Source: Acidobacteriota bacterium
Lineage (GTDB): Bacteria; Acidobacteriota; Aminicenantia; Aminicenantales; Saccharicenantaceae
Reading direction: 5' to 3'
Length of the DNA: 9,478 bases
Assembly: GCA_003476685.1 (NCBI GenBank)
Contig: DMVN01000117.1
Coordinates: forward strand, 1-9,478
The first letter of the stretch is position 1. Each line of letters begins with the position of its first letter. Both the position numbers and the translations under genes were made by a program. The notes below the pieces were generated by a model that had not been told where the DNA came from, did not search any database, and saw only the letters and a program-made list of their open reading frames with translations. This document shows, in pieces, positions 1 through 7,426 of this stretch.

Positions 1-173
1 GGCTGGTCGTCATATTCATCGGCACCATTGATGGACACCGCCAATAACCGGTGCAGGGCTTGCTGAAGCCTCGACCTGTAATCCCGGTCCTTTGAGACAC
101 GCAGCCAGTGGCAGAGGTTGAACATCACCCCAATATTTGGCCGGTCTACTTTATCTGCTGCCCGCACGGCGTC
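1..173 (-). pseudogene. Truncated sugar phosphate isomerase/epimerase remnant (TIM barrel), runs off the left edge
   Basis: Read on the - strand, 173 down to 1 is open and encodes a peptide that looks like the C-terminal third of a xylose-isomerase-like TIM-barrel protein. It contains an ADKVDRPNIGVMFNLCHWL stretch, then an arginine-rich helix, then AVSINGADEYDD, which matches the family pattern of a strand ending in N-x-C/S-H followed by a strand ending in the N-G-A-D loop. An in-frame TAG (174-176) precedes this segment. Beyond it the sequence is AT-rich and noncoding, so the N-terminal two thirds (metal-site Glu, early barrel strands) are absent. An internal ATG exists at 125-123 but would give a barrel fragment. 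I therefore call it a broken gene, although its left end cannot be seen. It belongs to the same superfamily as the intact protein at 1717-2706 but is clearly a different subfamily. Confidence 0.72.
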
Positions 174-196
174 CTAGATGACAAGTGAATTTCTAT

Positions 197-225
197 TTGA
201 AAAGTTAATGGCGTTTAAATAACAT
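197..225 (+). promoter_or_regulatory. Candidate sigma-70-type promoter for the first oxidoreductase
   Basis: TTGAAA at 197-202 (5 of 6 to the -35 consensus) and TAACAT at 220-225 (4 of 6 to the -10 consensus) are separated by exactly 17 bp in an AT-rich stretch. Transcription would begin near 232, about 40 nt before the ATG at 273. The match is by eye only, and AT-rich DNA gives such matches by chance. Confidence 0.4.
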
Positions 226-272
226 AAGATTTGTAAAGTTTCATTTTGTTATTTTATGAAAGGGAGATAGCC

Positions 273-1445
273 ATGATTGAAGGACAGGAAACCTTAGGTA
301 AGGTTACTCAGTTAAAATACGCCATGGTTGGCGGTGGCGTCGGTGCTTTTATCGGTGATGTTCACCGCAAGGCCATCGCCATGGACGGGAAAGCCAGGCT
401 GGTGGCTGGCTGCTTTTCTCAGAGCTATGAAAACACTCTGAAAACCGGTGAGCTGCTGGGCCTGGATAAAAGCCGGCTTTACCGCAATTTTGAGGAGATG
501 CTCAAGGCGGAAGCTGCTCACCCGGACCGGCCGGATTTTATCGTCATCGTCACGCCCAACGATACCCATTATCCGATTGCCCGCCTGGCTCTGGACCTGG
601 GGTTTGCTGTGGTCTGCGACAAACCCTTAGCCACCAGCAGTAAGCTCGCTCAAGAGCTGGCAGATTTAGCCCGCCAGAAGGACCTGCTTTTCTGCGTTAC
701 CTACACTTACTCCGGCTTTCCCATCATCAAGCATCTGCGGCATCTTATTGCCAGCGGCGAATTAGGCACCATTCGCTTTGTGGCCGGCGAATACCCGCAG
801 GAATGGCTGGCCACCTTGCTGGAGAAAACCGGACAGAAGCAAGCAGCCTGGCGCACGGACCCGGCCCGGGCTGGCATTTCTAACTGTGTCGGTGATATCG
901 GCTCGCACATTGAGCACATGGTTTCTTACCTTACAGGTCTGGAGATAGAATCTCTCTGTGCCCGCCTTGACCACTTTGGTGAGGGACGTCCGCTTGATGA
1001 CAATGCCTCCATCATGGTGAATTTTAAGGGCGGAGCACGCGGCCTGTACTGGTGCTCGCAGATTGCCATTGGCCATGACAACGGCTTCAGGGTGCGTATA
1101 TACGGCACCAGCGGCGCGGTTGAATGGTACCAGGAAGACCCCAACCACGCCAAAATCGCTTATCTGGACCGGCCAGTGGCTTTTATTTCCCGCGGCCGCG
1201 ACCCGATGTGTCCGCGAGCCCAGGCTTTATCCCGCATTCCATCGGGCCACAACGAAGGCTATTTTGAAGCTTTTGCCAACATTTACTCTACCTTCATCAC
1301 GGCCCTGGACAAAAAGCTCCGCGGTGAGCCTCTCACGTCTGACGACCTGGATTTCCCGAATGCCGAGGAAGGGGTGCGCGGCGTGCGCTTCATAGAGAAA
1401 TGCGTGGAAAGCTCAAGCCGGGGCGCGGTCTGGGTTGATTTTTAA
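273..1445 (+). CDS. Gfo/Idh/MocA family NAD(P)-dependent oxidoreductase, cytoplasmic
   Basis: Likely oxidises or reduces a sugar, inositol-like compound or derivative with NAD(P); the substrate is unknown. The 390-residue protein has an N-terminal Rossmann fold with the glycine-rich loop GGGVGAFIGDVHR at residues 20-32. The dinucleotide-domain strand IVIVTPNDTHY is at 90-100, with the family's catalytic-lysine motif (usually EKP) as DKP at 116-118. The C-terminal domain has GDIGSHIEHM at 207-216, the usual G-D-x-G-S-H substrate-site helix. No signal peptide is present. I chose ATG 273 because AGGGAG (261-266) lies 6 nt upstream. An in-frame TTG at 246 would put that ribosome site inside the gene. 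The length is normal for the family. The gene lies beside a sugar isomerase fragment and upstream of an intact sugar isomerase, a common partnership in sugar catabolic loci. Family assignment is firm; the function is inferred. Confidence 0.93.
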   Translation: MIEGQETLGKVTQLKYAMVGGGVGAFIGDVHRKAIAMDGKARLVAGCFSQSYENTLKTGELLGLDKSRLYRNFEEMLKAEAAHPDRPDFIVIVTPNDTHYPIARLALDLGFAVVCDKPLATSSKLAQELADLARQKDLLFCVTYTYSGFPIIKHLRHLIASGELGTIRFVAGEYPQEWLATLLEKTGQKQAAWRTDPARAGISNCVGDIGSHIEHMVSYLTGLEIESLCARLDHFGEGRPLDDNASIMVNFKGGARGLYWCSQIAIGHDNGFRVRIYGTSGAVEWYQEDPNHAKIAYLDRPVAFISRGRDPMCPRAQALSRIPSGHNEGYFEAFANIYSTFITALDKKLRGEPLTSDDLDFPNAEEGVRGVRFIEKCVESSSRGAVWVDF

Positions 1446-1460
1446 GCCCGAATACGGGTT
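1446..1460 (+). terminator. Weak hairpin just after the first oxidoreductase gene
   Basis: CCCG (1447-1450) and CGGG (1455-1458) pair around the loop AATA. The stem extends by a G-U pair (1446/1459) and an A-U pair using the last base of the stop codon (1445/1460). Only a short, interrupted T-rich stretch (1465-1469) follows, so this is at best a weak intrinsic terminator. Confidence 0.2.
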
Positions 1461-1703
1461 GGAGCTTTTAGGATGGGCTTGGGGTGAAGAGCTTGGAGGA
1501 GTTAGAGTTCATAAATCTTTAGGTTTGAGGATAAAAATCAGTTATTGTGGAGCTAAGCTATCTGGCTAAACCTGAAAATCAAAGATTTTAGAGCTTTAAG
1601 TAATGGTCAAAGGAAAATTAATTAGAAAGATAAAAAAGCCAAAAGGGAAAATCAAAACAGATAATTAAAAAAATGAAAAATTATGCCTGTCATCTTGAGA
1701 TTG

Positions 1704-1712
1704 AAAGGAGGG
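1704..1712 (+). promoter_or_regulatory. Near-consensus Shine-Dalgarno site for the sugar isomerase gene
   Basis: AAAGGAGGG lies 4 nt before the ATG at 1717. It is the best ribosome-binding site in the window and fixes that start codon. Confidence 0.8.
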
Positions 1713-1716
1713 AAAA

Positions 1717-2706
1717 ATGAAAAGACCCGTTACGCTGTTCACCGGTCAATGGGCTGACCTGCCCTTTGAAATTCTCTGCGAAAAGGTCAGTGCCTGGGGA
1801 TACGACGGCCTGGAAATTGCCTGCTGGGGCGACCACCTGGAAGTAAAAAAGGCGGCCGAAGACCCGGCTTATGTTCAGAAAAAATTAGAAACGCTGTCCA
1901 GGCACAACCTGAAATGCTGGGCTCTGGGTGCTCACCTGGCTGGCCAGTGTGTGGGCGACCTCTACGACCCGCGGCTGGACACCTTTGCCCCCGATAAAGT
2001 CAAAGGCAAACCGGAAGAGCTCCGGGCCTGGGCCATGGAAGAGATGAAGCTCACCGCCCGGGCTGCCAGGAACCTCGGCTGCTACGTGGTCAACGGTTTT
2101 ATGGGTTCACCCATCTGGAAGTTCTGGTATTCATTTCCACCAACCAGCGAAGAGATGGTCGAACAGGGATTCAGGAAAATCAAGGAGCTCTGGACGCCAA
2201 TCTTGGACGAGTTTGACCACTGGGCCGTGAAATTTGCTCTGGAAGTTCACCCGACGGAGATAGCTTTTGATTTTTACACGGCCAAGAGGCTGCTGGAAGT
2301 TTTTGACTACCGCCCCACCCTTGGCTTCAACTTTGACCCCAGCCATCTGCTGTGGCAGGGGATGGTGCCGCACCTTTTTATCCGGGAATTTCCGGACCGG
2401 ATTTTCCACGTGCACATGAAGGATGTGGCCGTAACGCTTGATGGCAAAGCTTCTCTCATCGGCTCTCATCTACCGTTTGGTGACCTGCGCCGCGGCTGGA
2501 ATTTCCGCTCGCTGGGACACGGTGATGTGGACTTTGAATCCATCATCCGTGAACTCAATGCAATCGGTTATAACGGCCCACTTTCTGTAGAATGGGAAGA
2601 TAACGGCATGGACCGAGAATACGGCGCCAGAGAAGCCCTGGAGTTTGTCCGCAGCCACGATTTTACGCCCTCTGGTGTGGCCTTTGACAGCCATATGAAA
2701 AAATAG
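1717..2706 (+). CDS. Sugar phosphate isomerase/epimerase, xylose-isomerase-like TIM barrel
   Basis: Predicted to isomerise or epimerise a sugar or keto-sugar at a divalent-metal site in the cytoplasm. The 329-residue protein opens with the strand VTLFTGQW and the helix/strand pair WGYDGLEIACWGDH (27-40), typical of the AP-endonuclease-2/xylose-isomerase-like fold. Candidate metal and catalytic residues are E176 (ALEVHPTE), D207 and H210 (NFDPSHL), H231/H233 and D236 (HVHMKD) and E292 (SVEWED), each in its expected place along the barrel. Residues 250-267 include a GWNFRSLGHGD segment before the last barrel strands, as in longer members of the family. No signal peptide is seen. It stands alone after a 271-bp spacer but lies between two Gfo/Idh/MocA genes. 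These families often act together when a sugar is oxidised to a keto form and then rearranged. The specific substrate is unknown. Confidence 0.92.
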   Translation: MKRPVTLFTGQWADLPFEILCEKVSAWGYDGLEIACWGDHLEVKKAAEDPAYVQKKLETLSRHNLKCWALGAHLAGQCVGDLYDPRLDTFAPDKVKGKPEELRAWAMEEMKLTARAARNLGCYVVNGFMGSPIWKFWYSFPPTSEEMVEQGFRKIKELWTPILDEFDHWAVKFALEVHPTEIAFDFYTAKRLLEVFDYRPTLGFNFDPSHLLWQGMVPHLFIREFPDRIFHVHMKDVAVTLDGKASLIGSHLPFGDLRRGWNFRSLGHGDVDFESIIRELNAIGYNGPLSVEWEDNGMDREYGAREALEFVRSHDFTPSGVAFDSHMKK

Positions 2707-2798
2707 GAAATAAACATCCGGCTTCTTCGGCTGGGCCCATGGGGCTGGCGCAATTTAGACTCCAAAAATAAGATTCTTCGGATGATGGCAGACCAATT

Positions 2799-2822
2799 AT
2801 ATATGAACTTATATTCATATAT
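2799..2822. repeat. Perfect 9-bp inverted repeat in the intergenic region
   Basis: ATATATGAA (2799-2807) is matched by TTCATATAT (2814-2822) around a 6-nt centre, CTTATA. It lies 93 bp after the stop of the sugar isomerase gene and about 400 bp before the next gene. The dyad could be an operator, but it is all A/T except one G/C pair per arm, so chance is a serious alternative. Confidence 0.45.
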
Positions 2823-3171
2823 CACTGTGTGTCTGACCGGTTGGACATCAAGTTTAACTGGCGGAAATCTTAATCGCAGTCCGGCACAGCTTAGAATCTG
2901 TTGATGCTAACCTCGAACTGGAGCCATGCCAGTTACCGGGTGGCATTAGCGCCAGCGGGTCAGTTTTTTGTAAAATCCCTGTCCGGGAGAGCGAAGCCAG
3001 CTGAGAATCAATACTCAGGGGACTTGTTCCAATAAACAAATTTCAGGGAAATTTAAGCTGTCCTGCCTTTTCCTTTAATATTGCACGGACGGCCCGGGCT
3101 AATAGAATTGAGGTTGCACCGGCCTGGAATTTATTGTAGAAATTTATGAGCGCTAAAAAAGTGTTTAATCC

Positions 3172-3197
3172 TTGAGCGTTTTATAAGAAAATATAAT
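3172..3197 (+). promoter_or_regulatory. Candidate promoter with a perfect TATAAT -10 for the Tat-exported oxidoreductase
   Basis: TATAAT occurs at 3192-3197, about 35 nt upstream of the ATG at 3232. The nearest -35-like hexamer, TTGAGC at 3172-3177, gives only a 14-bp spacer, shorter than the usual 16-18, so the -35 assignment is doubtful. The leader would be about 27 nt and would include the purine-rich stretch used as the ribosome site. Confidence 0.35.
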
Positions 3198-3231
3198 ACC
3201 TGGGTTGAACGGAGAGAGAAGAGAGACGACC

Positions 3232-4659
3232 ATGGCCGACAAGAAAGAAAAATTGGAAAAGGCGAGCCCGCTGGCTCTGTCAAATGAGAGGTCCTCAAGG
3301 AAGTCCGGCCCGGGGCTTTCCCGCCGGGGTTTCCTTAAAACCACCGTGGCCGCCGGACTGACCGTAGCCACCGGAAAGCTTTTCGGAACCCCTCTTATCA
3401 TTACCGACGAGGGCCAGGGCCAGGCCGTGATGCCATCTGAGGAACTGCGAGTAGCCCTGATCGGGGCCGGCGAACAGGGCCGGATTCTCCTGGATTGCTG
3501 CCTCAGAATCCCCGGGATTAAAATCGCTGCCATCTGCGATATCTGGGAATACAGCCGGACCTATGCTTCCGGTTATGTCCGAAAATACGGTCAGACCCCG
3601 AATGTTTACGAAGATTACCGCCAGATGCTCAACAGCGAAAAAGACCTGGATGCGGTCATCGTGGCCACCCCCGACTGGGTCCACGCCGAGCAGACTAACG
3701 CCTGCCTCAACCACGGGCTTCATGTCTACTGTGAAAAGGAAATGTCCAACAGCCTGGAAAAGGCTCGGTCCATGGTAGAAACCGCCCGTAGGACCAGGAA
3801 ATTGCTGCAGATCGGTCACCAGCGCCGCTCTAACCCCCGTTATATCCATGCCATTGACAAGCTCATCCGCAACCGCAGGCTTCTCGGCCGGGTCATGGTG
3901 GCTTACGCCCAGTGGAACAGGGCTAAGGCCGATATGCTGGGCTGGCCCAAAAAATACACCATCGACCCCCAGACCCTGCATAAATACGGTTACAGCTCGA
4001 TGGAGGAATTCCGCAACTGGCGCTGGTTCAAAAAGTACGGGGGCGGACCCATCGTTGACCTCGGCTCCCACCAGATTGACCTGTTCAGCTGGGTCTTCGG
4101 AACCAACCCTAAAACGGCGGTGGCCTCGGGCGGAGTGGATTATTACCTCAACCGGGAATGGTATGACAACGTGATGGTCATTTATGAATTCGAAACTGCT
4201 GAAGGCGCTGCCAGAGCTCTTTACCAGGTTCAGACCACCACTTCTCACGGCGGCTTTTATGAGACGTTCATGGGGGAAAACGGTTCGCTGGTGATTTCCG
4301 AAGTGCCGCAGAAAGGCAACTGGGCTTACCGCGAAGCTCATGCCCCGGACTGGGAGCCTCTGGTCCGTGAGGGCCTGATTCAGTCGGAAGCTCCGCCCAT
4401 CCAGAAAATCGAAACCCGGAATGTTTTCGTTGATGTCCGGGTGACGGCCGAAGCCGGACGCTGGCCCCTGCCCGTGGAGCTGGCCAAGCCGGCCCACCAG
4501 CCCCACTTAGAAAACTTTTTTGAAGCCATTCGCAAGGGAGTTCTGCTGACCTGTCCGGCCGAGCTGGCTTATGAAACGGCAGTGGCCGTGCTCAAGGTCA
4601 ACGAAGCCGTTAAGAATAGAACCCTGCTCCGCTTCCGGCCTGAAGATTTTAAGGCCTGA
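3232..4659 (+). CDS. Gfo/Idh/MocA family oxidoreductase with a twin-arginine signal
   Basis: Predicted NAD(P)-binding dehydrogenase exported folded through the Tat system, as known for Zymomonas glucose-fructose oxidoreductase. The 475-residue protein has an unusually long, charged 30-residue n-region. The Tat motif SRRGFLK (30-36) and a hydrophobic stretch with TVAAGLTVATG follow. The Rossmann loop IGAGEQG is at 77-83 and IVATPDWVH at 143-151. The catalytic-lysine motif reads CEKEM (167-171), so the usual EKP proline is glutamate. GHQRRSNPRY (195-204) and VDLGSHQIDLFSWVFG (275-290) are typical of the exported Gfo/Idh/MocA group. The track of open frame allows a TTG start at 3205, but ATG 3232 follows the purine-rich GGAGAGAGAAGAGAG (3211-3225) and gives a normal Tat n-region. 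Family and export route are secure; the substrate is not known. Confidence 0.92.
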   Translation: MADKKEKLEKASPLALSNERSSRKSGPGLSRRGFLKTTVAAGLTVATGKLFGTPLIITDEGQGQAVMPSEELRVALIGAGEQGRILLDCCLRIPGIKIAAICDIWEYSRTYASGYVRKYGQTPNVYEDYRQMLNSEKDLDAVIVATPDWVHAEQTNACLNHGLHVYCEKEMSNSLEKARSMVETARRTRKLLQIGHQRRSNPRYIHAIDKLIRNRRLLGRVMVAYAQWNRAKADMLGWPKKYTIDPQTLHKYGYSSMEEFRNWRWFKKYGGGPIVDLGSHQIDLFSWVFGTNPKTAVASGGVDYYLNREWYDNVMVIYEFETAEGAARALYQVQTTTSHGGFYETFMGENGSLVISEVPQKGNWAYREAHAPDWEPLVREGLIQSEAPPIQKIETRNVFVDVRVTAEAGRWPLPVELAKPAHQPHLENFFEAIRKGVLLTCPAELAYETAVAVLKVNEAVKNRTLLRFRPEDFKA

Positions 4660-4984
4660 TGTTTGCAAGGTGAGACAGGCAATTACAGGAGAGTTTATTA
4701 AGGATAGTGAAGTAAAGAAAAATTATGTTTGACACAGTAAAGCAAAAAGAACAAAAAGAAAGGTTAAGCGACCAGAGCCAAAAGATAAGCAGAAGATAGC
4801 AAAGATAAAAAGGAGAGACAAAATAAAACGAAACCACAAAGCTTGATTTAGAAGAAAAAGAAAATGAATAGAAAGAAGCATGATACAAGAGAAAGCAGAG
4901 CATAAAAGCAGTTTGAAACGAAGCAATATGGAACAAAAAAATTAAGGAAAAAGAGATAGAGAATAAGGGAAAAGAAAAAACCAG
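4660..4984 (+). other. Extremely A/purine-rich spacer before the multiheme cytochrome gene
   Basis: This 325-bp stretch is noncoding as far as I can tell. From about 4680 its + strand is dominated by A and G: in the 60 bases 4861-4920 I count 32 A, 14 G, 6 C and 8 T. Open frames here are short and low in complexity (24 codons at 4725-4799, 20 codons from about 4880). The long frames on the - strand are only the pyrimidine complement. A TTGACA occurs at 4729-4734 but no -10 lies at the right distance. The tract reads as an unstructured 5' leader or an expanded low-complexity sequence. Confidence 0.65.
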
Positions 4985-7423
4985 ATGAACAGCAAGGAAA
5001 AGGACAGCAGCAGGAAAACAACCTGGAAATTTTTGTTACAGGCTGGCACCCTGGTTATCAGTGTGACGGTTTTCATCTTCGCCACCTTGAGCGTCTCCCG
5101 GCTGCTGGCGGCCCGAAACCAGGCTGGCCAGAAGCAGGAAATTAAGCTTAAAGCGGCGGACAAGACGGAATGGTCGGGGAGTCAGGTTTCTCCGCTCCAC
5201 CGCATCCCTCTCCACGACGAGCTGAACCAGAAAATCATTCCGGCGGCTCCGAATTCCCTGCCCTTTTCCAGCCGCTATTCCTGTGAGCCCTGCCACAGCT
5301 ACGATACCATCAGCCAGGGTACGCATTTCAATTACCGGCAACGACCTGCAACCGACCGGCGCACCGAGCCCTGGTTTCTGGTTGATGAAAAGGCCGGGGT
5401 GCAGCTTCCGGTTTCCTTCCAGAAATACCCGGGTTTCTGGTCTCCGGAGCAGCTGGGTCTTACCGACTGGAAATTTGTAACTCTGTTCGGGCGTAACCTT
5501 AATGGTGGGGGGCCGGGCGAGCCCTCGCAACAGAACCAGACCCCCGATTCCCGCTGGAATGTCTCGGGCCCGCTGGAAATCAATTGCCTCGGCTGCCACC
5601 ACCGGTCCCCGCTCCAGGACCACTCGGAATGGGTCAAGCAGGTGATGCGTGAGAATTTCCGCTGGGCAGCCACGGCCGCTTCCGGGCTGGGTGAGGTAAT
5701 CGGCATGGCTTCCCGCCTGCCTTCGACCTGGAGCCTGGCCGACGGTCCCAACCCCGATGACCACGAATGGGCCGTCGTTCCCCAGGTCAAGTACAACCAG
5801 AACTTTTTTGACAGTAAAAACAATGCCGTTCTGGAACTGCCCCGGCCGGAAGACGACCGCTGTTTGGCCTGCCATTCGGTCACCCCGCGACAGGCTACCT
5901 CCAGGGCTGCGGTGGACCGCGACGTCCATCTCCAGTCCGGGCTGAAATGTGTGGACTGCCACCGGAATGATTTGAGCCATGAAATAGTCAGGGGCTTTGA
6001 AGGGGAAAAATTAAGTCATTCCAGACTCAAGGCTTCCGATTTTACCTGTGCTGGCTGCCATCTGGGAGAAAAGCCAGAAAAAGGCGGGTTCGGTTTCACC
6101 GGCCGCCTGGGAGCTCCCCGGCCGGCTCACAAAGGGATTCCCAGGGTTCATTTTGAGCGCCTGTCCTGCACCGCCTGCCATTCCGGATTGCTGCCAGAAA
6201 AGGAACCGCAGGCCATCTACACTTCCCGGGCCAACCGCCTGGGAATTTTTGGCAAGGCAGTCTGGACTTCTGAATTTCCGCTGATTGTGGAGCCGGTTTT
6301 CGTCAGGGAAGCGGACAAAAAAATATATCCCGAAAGAATGACCTGGCCGGCTTTCTGGGCGGAAGTTAAGGGTCGGGAACTGGTGCCGGTTGACTCAGTG
6401 GAAGTTATGGCCGCAGCCCCCGAAGTTTTCAGTCTCAAGCAAGACGTGGCCGCACTGCTCAATTCACTCCTGCCGCTGGCCGGGGAAGGCTTTTACCCGG
6501 CTGTGATTATTTCCGCTTATCTTTTTGAACCGAACGTGGACGGCAGTCTTAACGTCCGCCTGCTGGAAAAAACTCCATTGACTGGAAAAGTCACTCAGGA
6601 CAGATTTCTCCTGGTGCAGTTGAAGAATGACGAAGCCAGGCCTTTGCTGCCCGAATTCGACCCGGACGAACCGCCCCCGGGCCTTGAAGAAAAGGTCCTT
6701 AGTGTCCTGCAGAATCTTAAATCTCTGGCCCGAGGGCGAGAGCCTGTTTTCCTGATCGGCAAGTATGTTTACCGGATAACCGAGGGCTACCTGGATAAAA
6801 TGGAAAAAACCGGGCAGCCCGCCCCCCAGCCTGAAATCTGCTGGCTGCAAGGTGATGAATATAAACCCTTTCTGTCACCTTTCCAGGTGAGAAACCTGGC
6901 CGTCCTGGGTTCTGGACCTGGCATCCTGACTGAGGAACAGGTCAGCCTGGCCCTGAAAAAACTTTCTGAAATGAACCCGGGCCGGAAATTCGCCTACGTG
7001 GGCGCTGGTTTTATCTTCAGCCTGGACCAGGCCGGGAAGCTCAGGGCGGGCCGGCATCCGGCGGCCGGGGCTGTATCCTGGCCCCTGGCTCACAACGTCA
7101 GGCCAGCCCAGCAGGCTCTCGGGAAAAACGGTTGCACCGATTGCCACAGTCCTGGCTCCAGGGTCTTTTTTGGCAAAATCGAAGCTGCTTCGCCTCTCAA
7201 CACTACTCACCGGGCGACAGTACTCGGGGCCGACCTGATGAAGACCGGACAGCTTTTCCAATTCTTATTCGGTTTCACCTTCCTGGTGCGGCCGGCCTTC
7301 AAGCTGGTCCTGGCTGCCTGTGTTCTGGTTATCGGGCTATTGCTACTGGTGGTGATAATCAAGATTGCCGGTCGGGTTTCTGGTATTTCCGGTGACTCGC
7401 CGGGCTCCGGGAACAGGAGTTAG
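4985..7423 (+). CDS. Seven-heme membrane-anchored c-type cytochrome
   Basis: Electron-transfer protein with its bulk in the periplasm. The 812 residues contain seven CxxCH heme sites, at C100, C201, C293, C322, C355, C395 and C717. A basic N-terminus is followed by a hydrophobic segment (about 17-41) acting as signal anchor. A second membrane helix (about 772-795) near the C-terminus returns the chain to the cytoplasm. Hemes 3-6 are closely spaced, whereas hemes 6 and 7 are separated by about 320 residues without heme sites, including YPERMTWPAFWAEVKG (448-463). ATG 4985 is the only start, because an in-frame TAA lies at 4964-4966. The nearest ribosome-site-like sequence (AAGGGA, 4965-4970) is 14 nt away, so initiation signals look poor. 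The gene is coupled to the downstream membrane protein by a 3-bp gap. Axial ligands beyond the CxxCH histidines and the physiological partner are unknown. Confidence 0.93.
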   Translation: MNSKEKDSSRKTTWKFLLQAGTLVISVTVFIFATLSVSRLLAARNQAGQKQEIKLKAADKTEWSGSQVSPLHRIPLHDELNQKIIPAAPNSLPFSSRYSCEPCHSYDTISQGTHFNYRQRPATDRRTEPWFLVDEKAGVQLPVSFQKYPGFWSPEQLGLTDWKFVTLFGRNLNGGGPGEPSQQNQTPDSRWNVSGPLEINCLGCHHRSPLQDHSEWVKQVMRENFRWAATAASGLGEVIGMASRLPSTWSLADGPNPDDHEWAVVPQVKYNQNFFDSKNNAVLELPRPEDDRCLACHSVTPRQATSRAAVDRDVHLQSGLKCVDCHRNDLSHEIVRGFEGEKLSHSRLKASDFTCAGCHLGEKPEKGGFGFTGRLGAPRPAHKGIPRVHFERLSCTACHSGLLPEKEPQAIYTSRANRLGIFGKAVWTSEFPLIVEPVFVREADKKIYPERMTWPAFWAEVKGRELVPVDSVEVMAAAPEVFSLKQDVAALLNSLLPLAGEGFYPAVIISAYLFEPNVDGSLNVRLLEKTPLTGKVTQDRFLLVQLKNDEARPLLPEFDPDEPPPGLEEKVLSVLQNLKSLARGREPVFLIGKYVYRITEGYLDKMEKTGQPAPQPEICWLQGDEYKPFLSPFQVRNLAVLGSGPGILTEEQVSLALKKLSEMNPGRKFAYVGAGFIFSLDQAGKLRAGRHPAAGAVSWPLAHNVRPAQQALGKNGCTDCHSPGSRVFFGKIEAASPLNTTHRATVLGADLMKTGQLFQFLFGFTFLVRPAFKLVLAACVLVIGLLLLVVIIKIAGRVSGISGDSPGSGNRS

Positions 7424-7426
7424 CCC

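Larger units (their letters stand above)
1446..1716 (+). other. AT-rich spacer, A/purine-rich in its second half
   Basis: This 271-bp gap contains no convincing gene. From about 1600 to 1685 it becomes strongly A-rich, with tracts of A broken by G on the + strand. It resembles the longer tract at 4680-4984 and includes the shared word AGCCAAAAG (1637-1645). I see no clear promoter for the downstream gene. Confidence 0.6.
2707..3231. other. Long intergenic region, about 525 bp, of ordinary base composition
   Basis: No gene is supported here. One + strand frame is open from about 2852 to 3002 and, after a TGA, again to about 3137. A 61-codon frame on the - strand (2854-3039) overlaps it. Neither shows a recognisable family, a ribosome site or a hydrophobicity pattern that would argue for coding. 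Unlike the spacers at 1446-1716 and 4660-4984 it is not A/purine-biased, so it may hold decayed coding sequence or a regulatory region. It contains the inverted repeat at 2799-2822 and a candidate -10 element near 3192. Confidence 0.55.

Noticed and set aside
246..272. N-terminal extension of the first oxidoreductase from TTG 246
   Set aside because: The AGGGAG ribosome site at 261-266 lies inside this extension and points to ATG 273, which also gives a normal family N-terminus.
2719..2748. GC-rich stretch with GCCC/GGGC complementarity after the sugar isomerase gene, considered as a terminator
   Set aside because: The stem is only about 4 bp and no T-run follows it.
2854..3039. 61-codon open frame on the - strand in the long spacer
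   Set aside because: No recognised family, no ribosome site, and an overlapping open stretch on the other strand of equal merit.
3295..4506. 403-codon open frame on the - strand
   Set aside because: It lies wholly within the Tat-exported oxidoreductase gene, which has clear family motifs. The antisense frame shows no recognisable domain and reflects codon bias.
4725..4799. 24-codon open frame in the purine-rich spacer
   Set aside because: Lys/Gln-rich low complexity that follows from base composition, with no clear ribosome site. Nothing separates it from chance.
4649..4936. 95-codon open frame on the - strand, rich in Phe, Leu, Ser and Tyr, resembling a membrane protein
   Set aside because: It is the complement of the A/purine-rich tract. 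Any such tract yields Phe/Leu/Ser-rich frames, and there is no ribosome site or family resemblance.
5036..5980. 314-codon open frame on the - strand
   Set aside because: Antisense to the first part of the cytochrome gene, whose heme motifs are unambiguous. No domain is seen in the antisense product.
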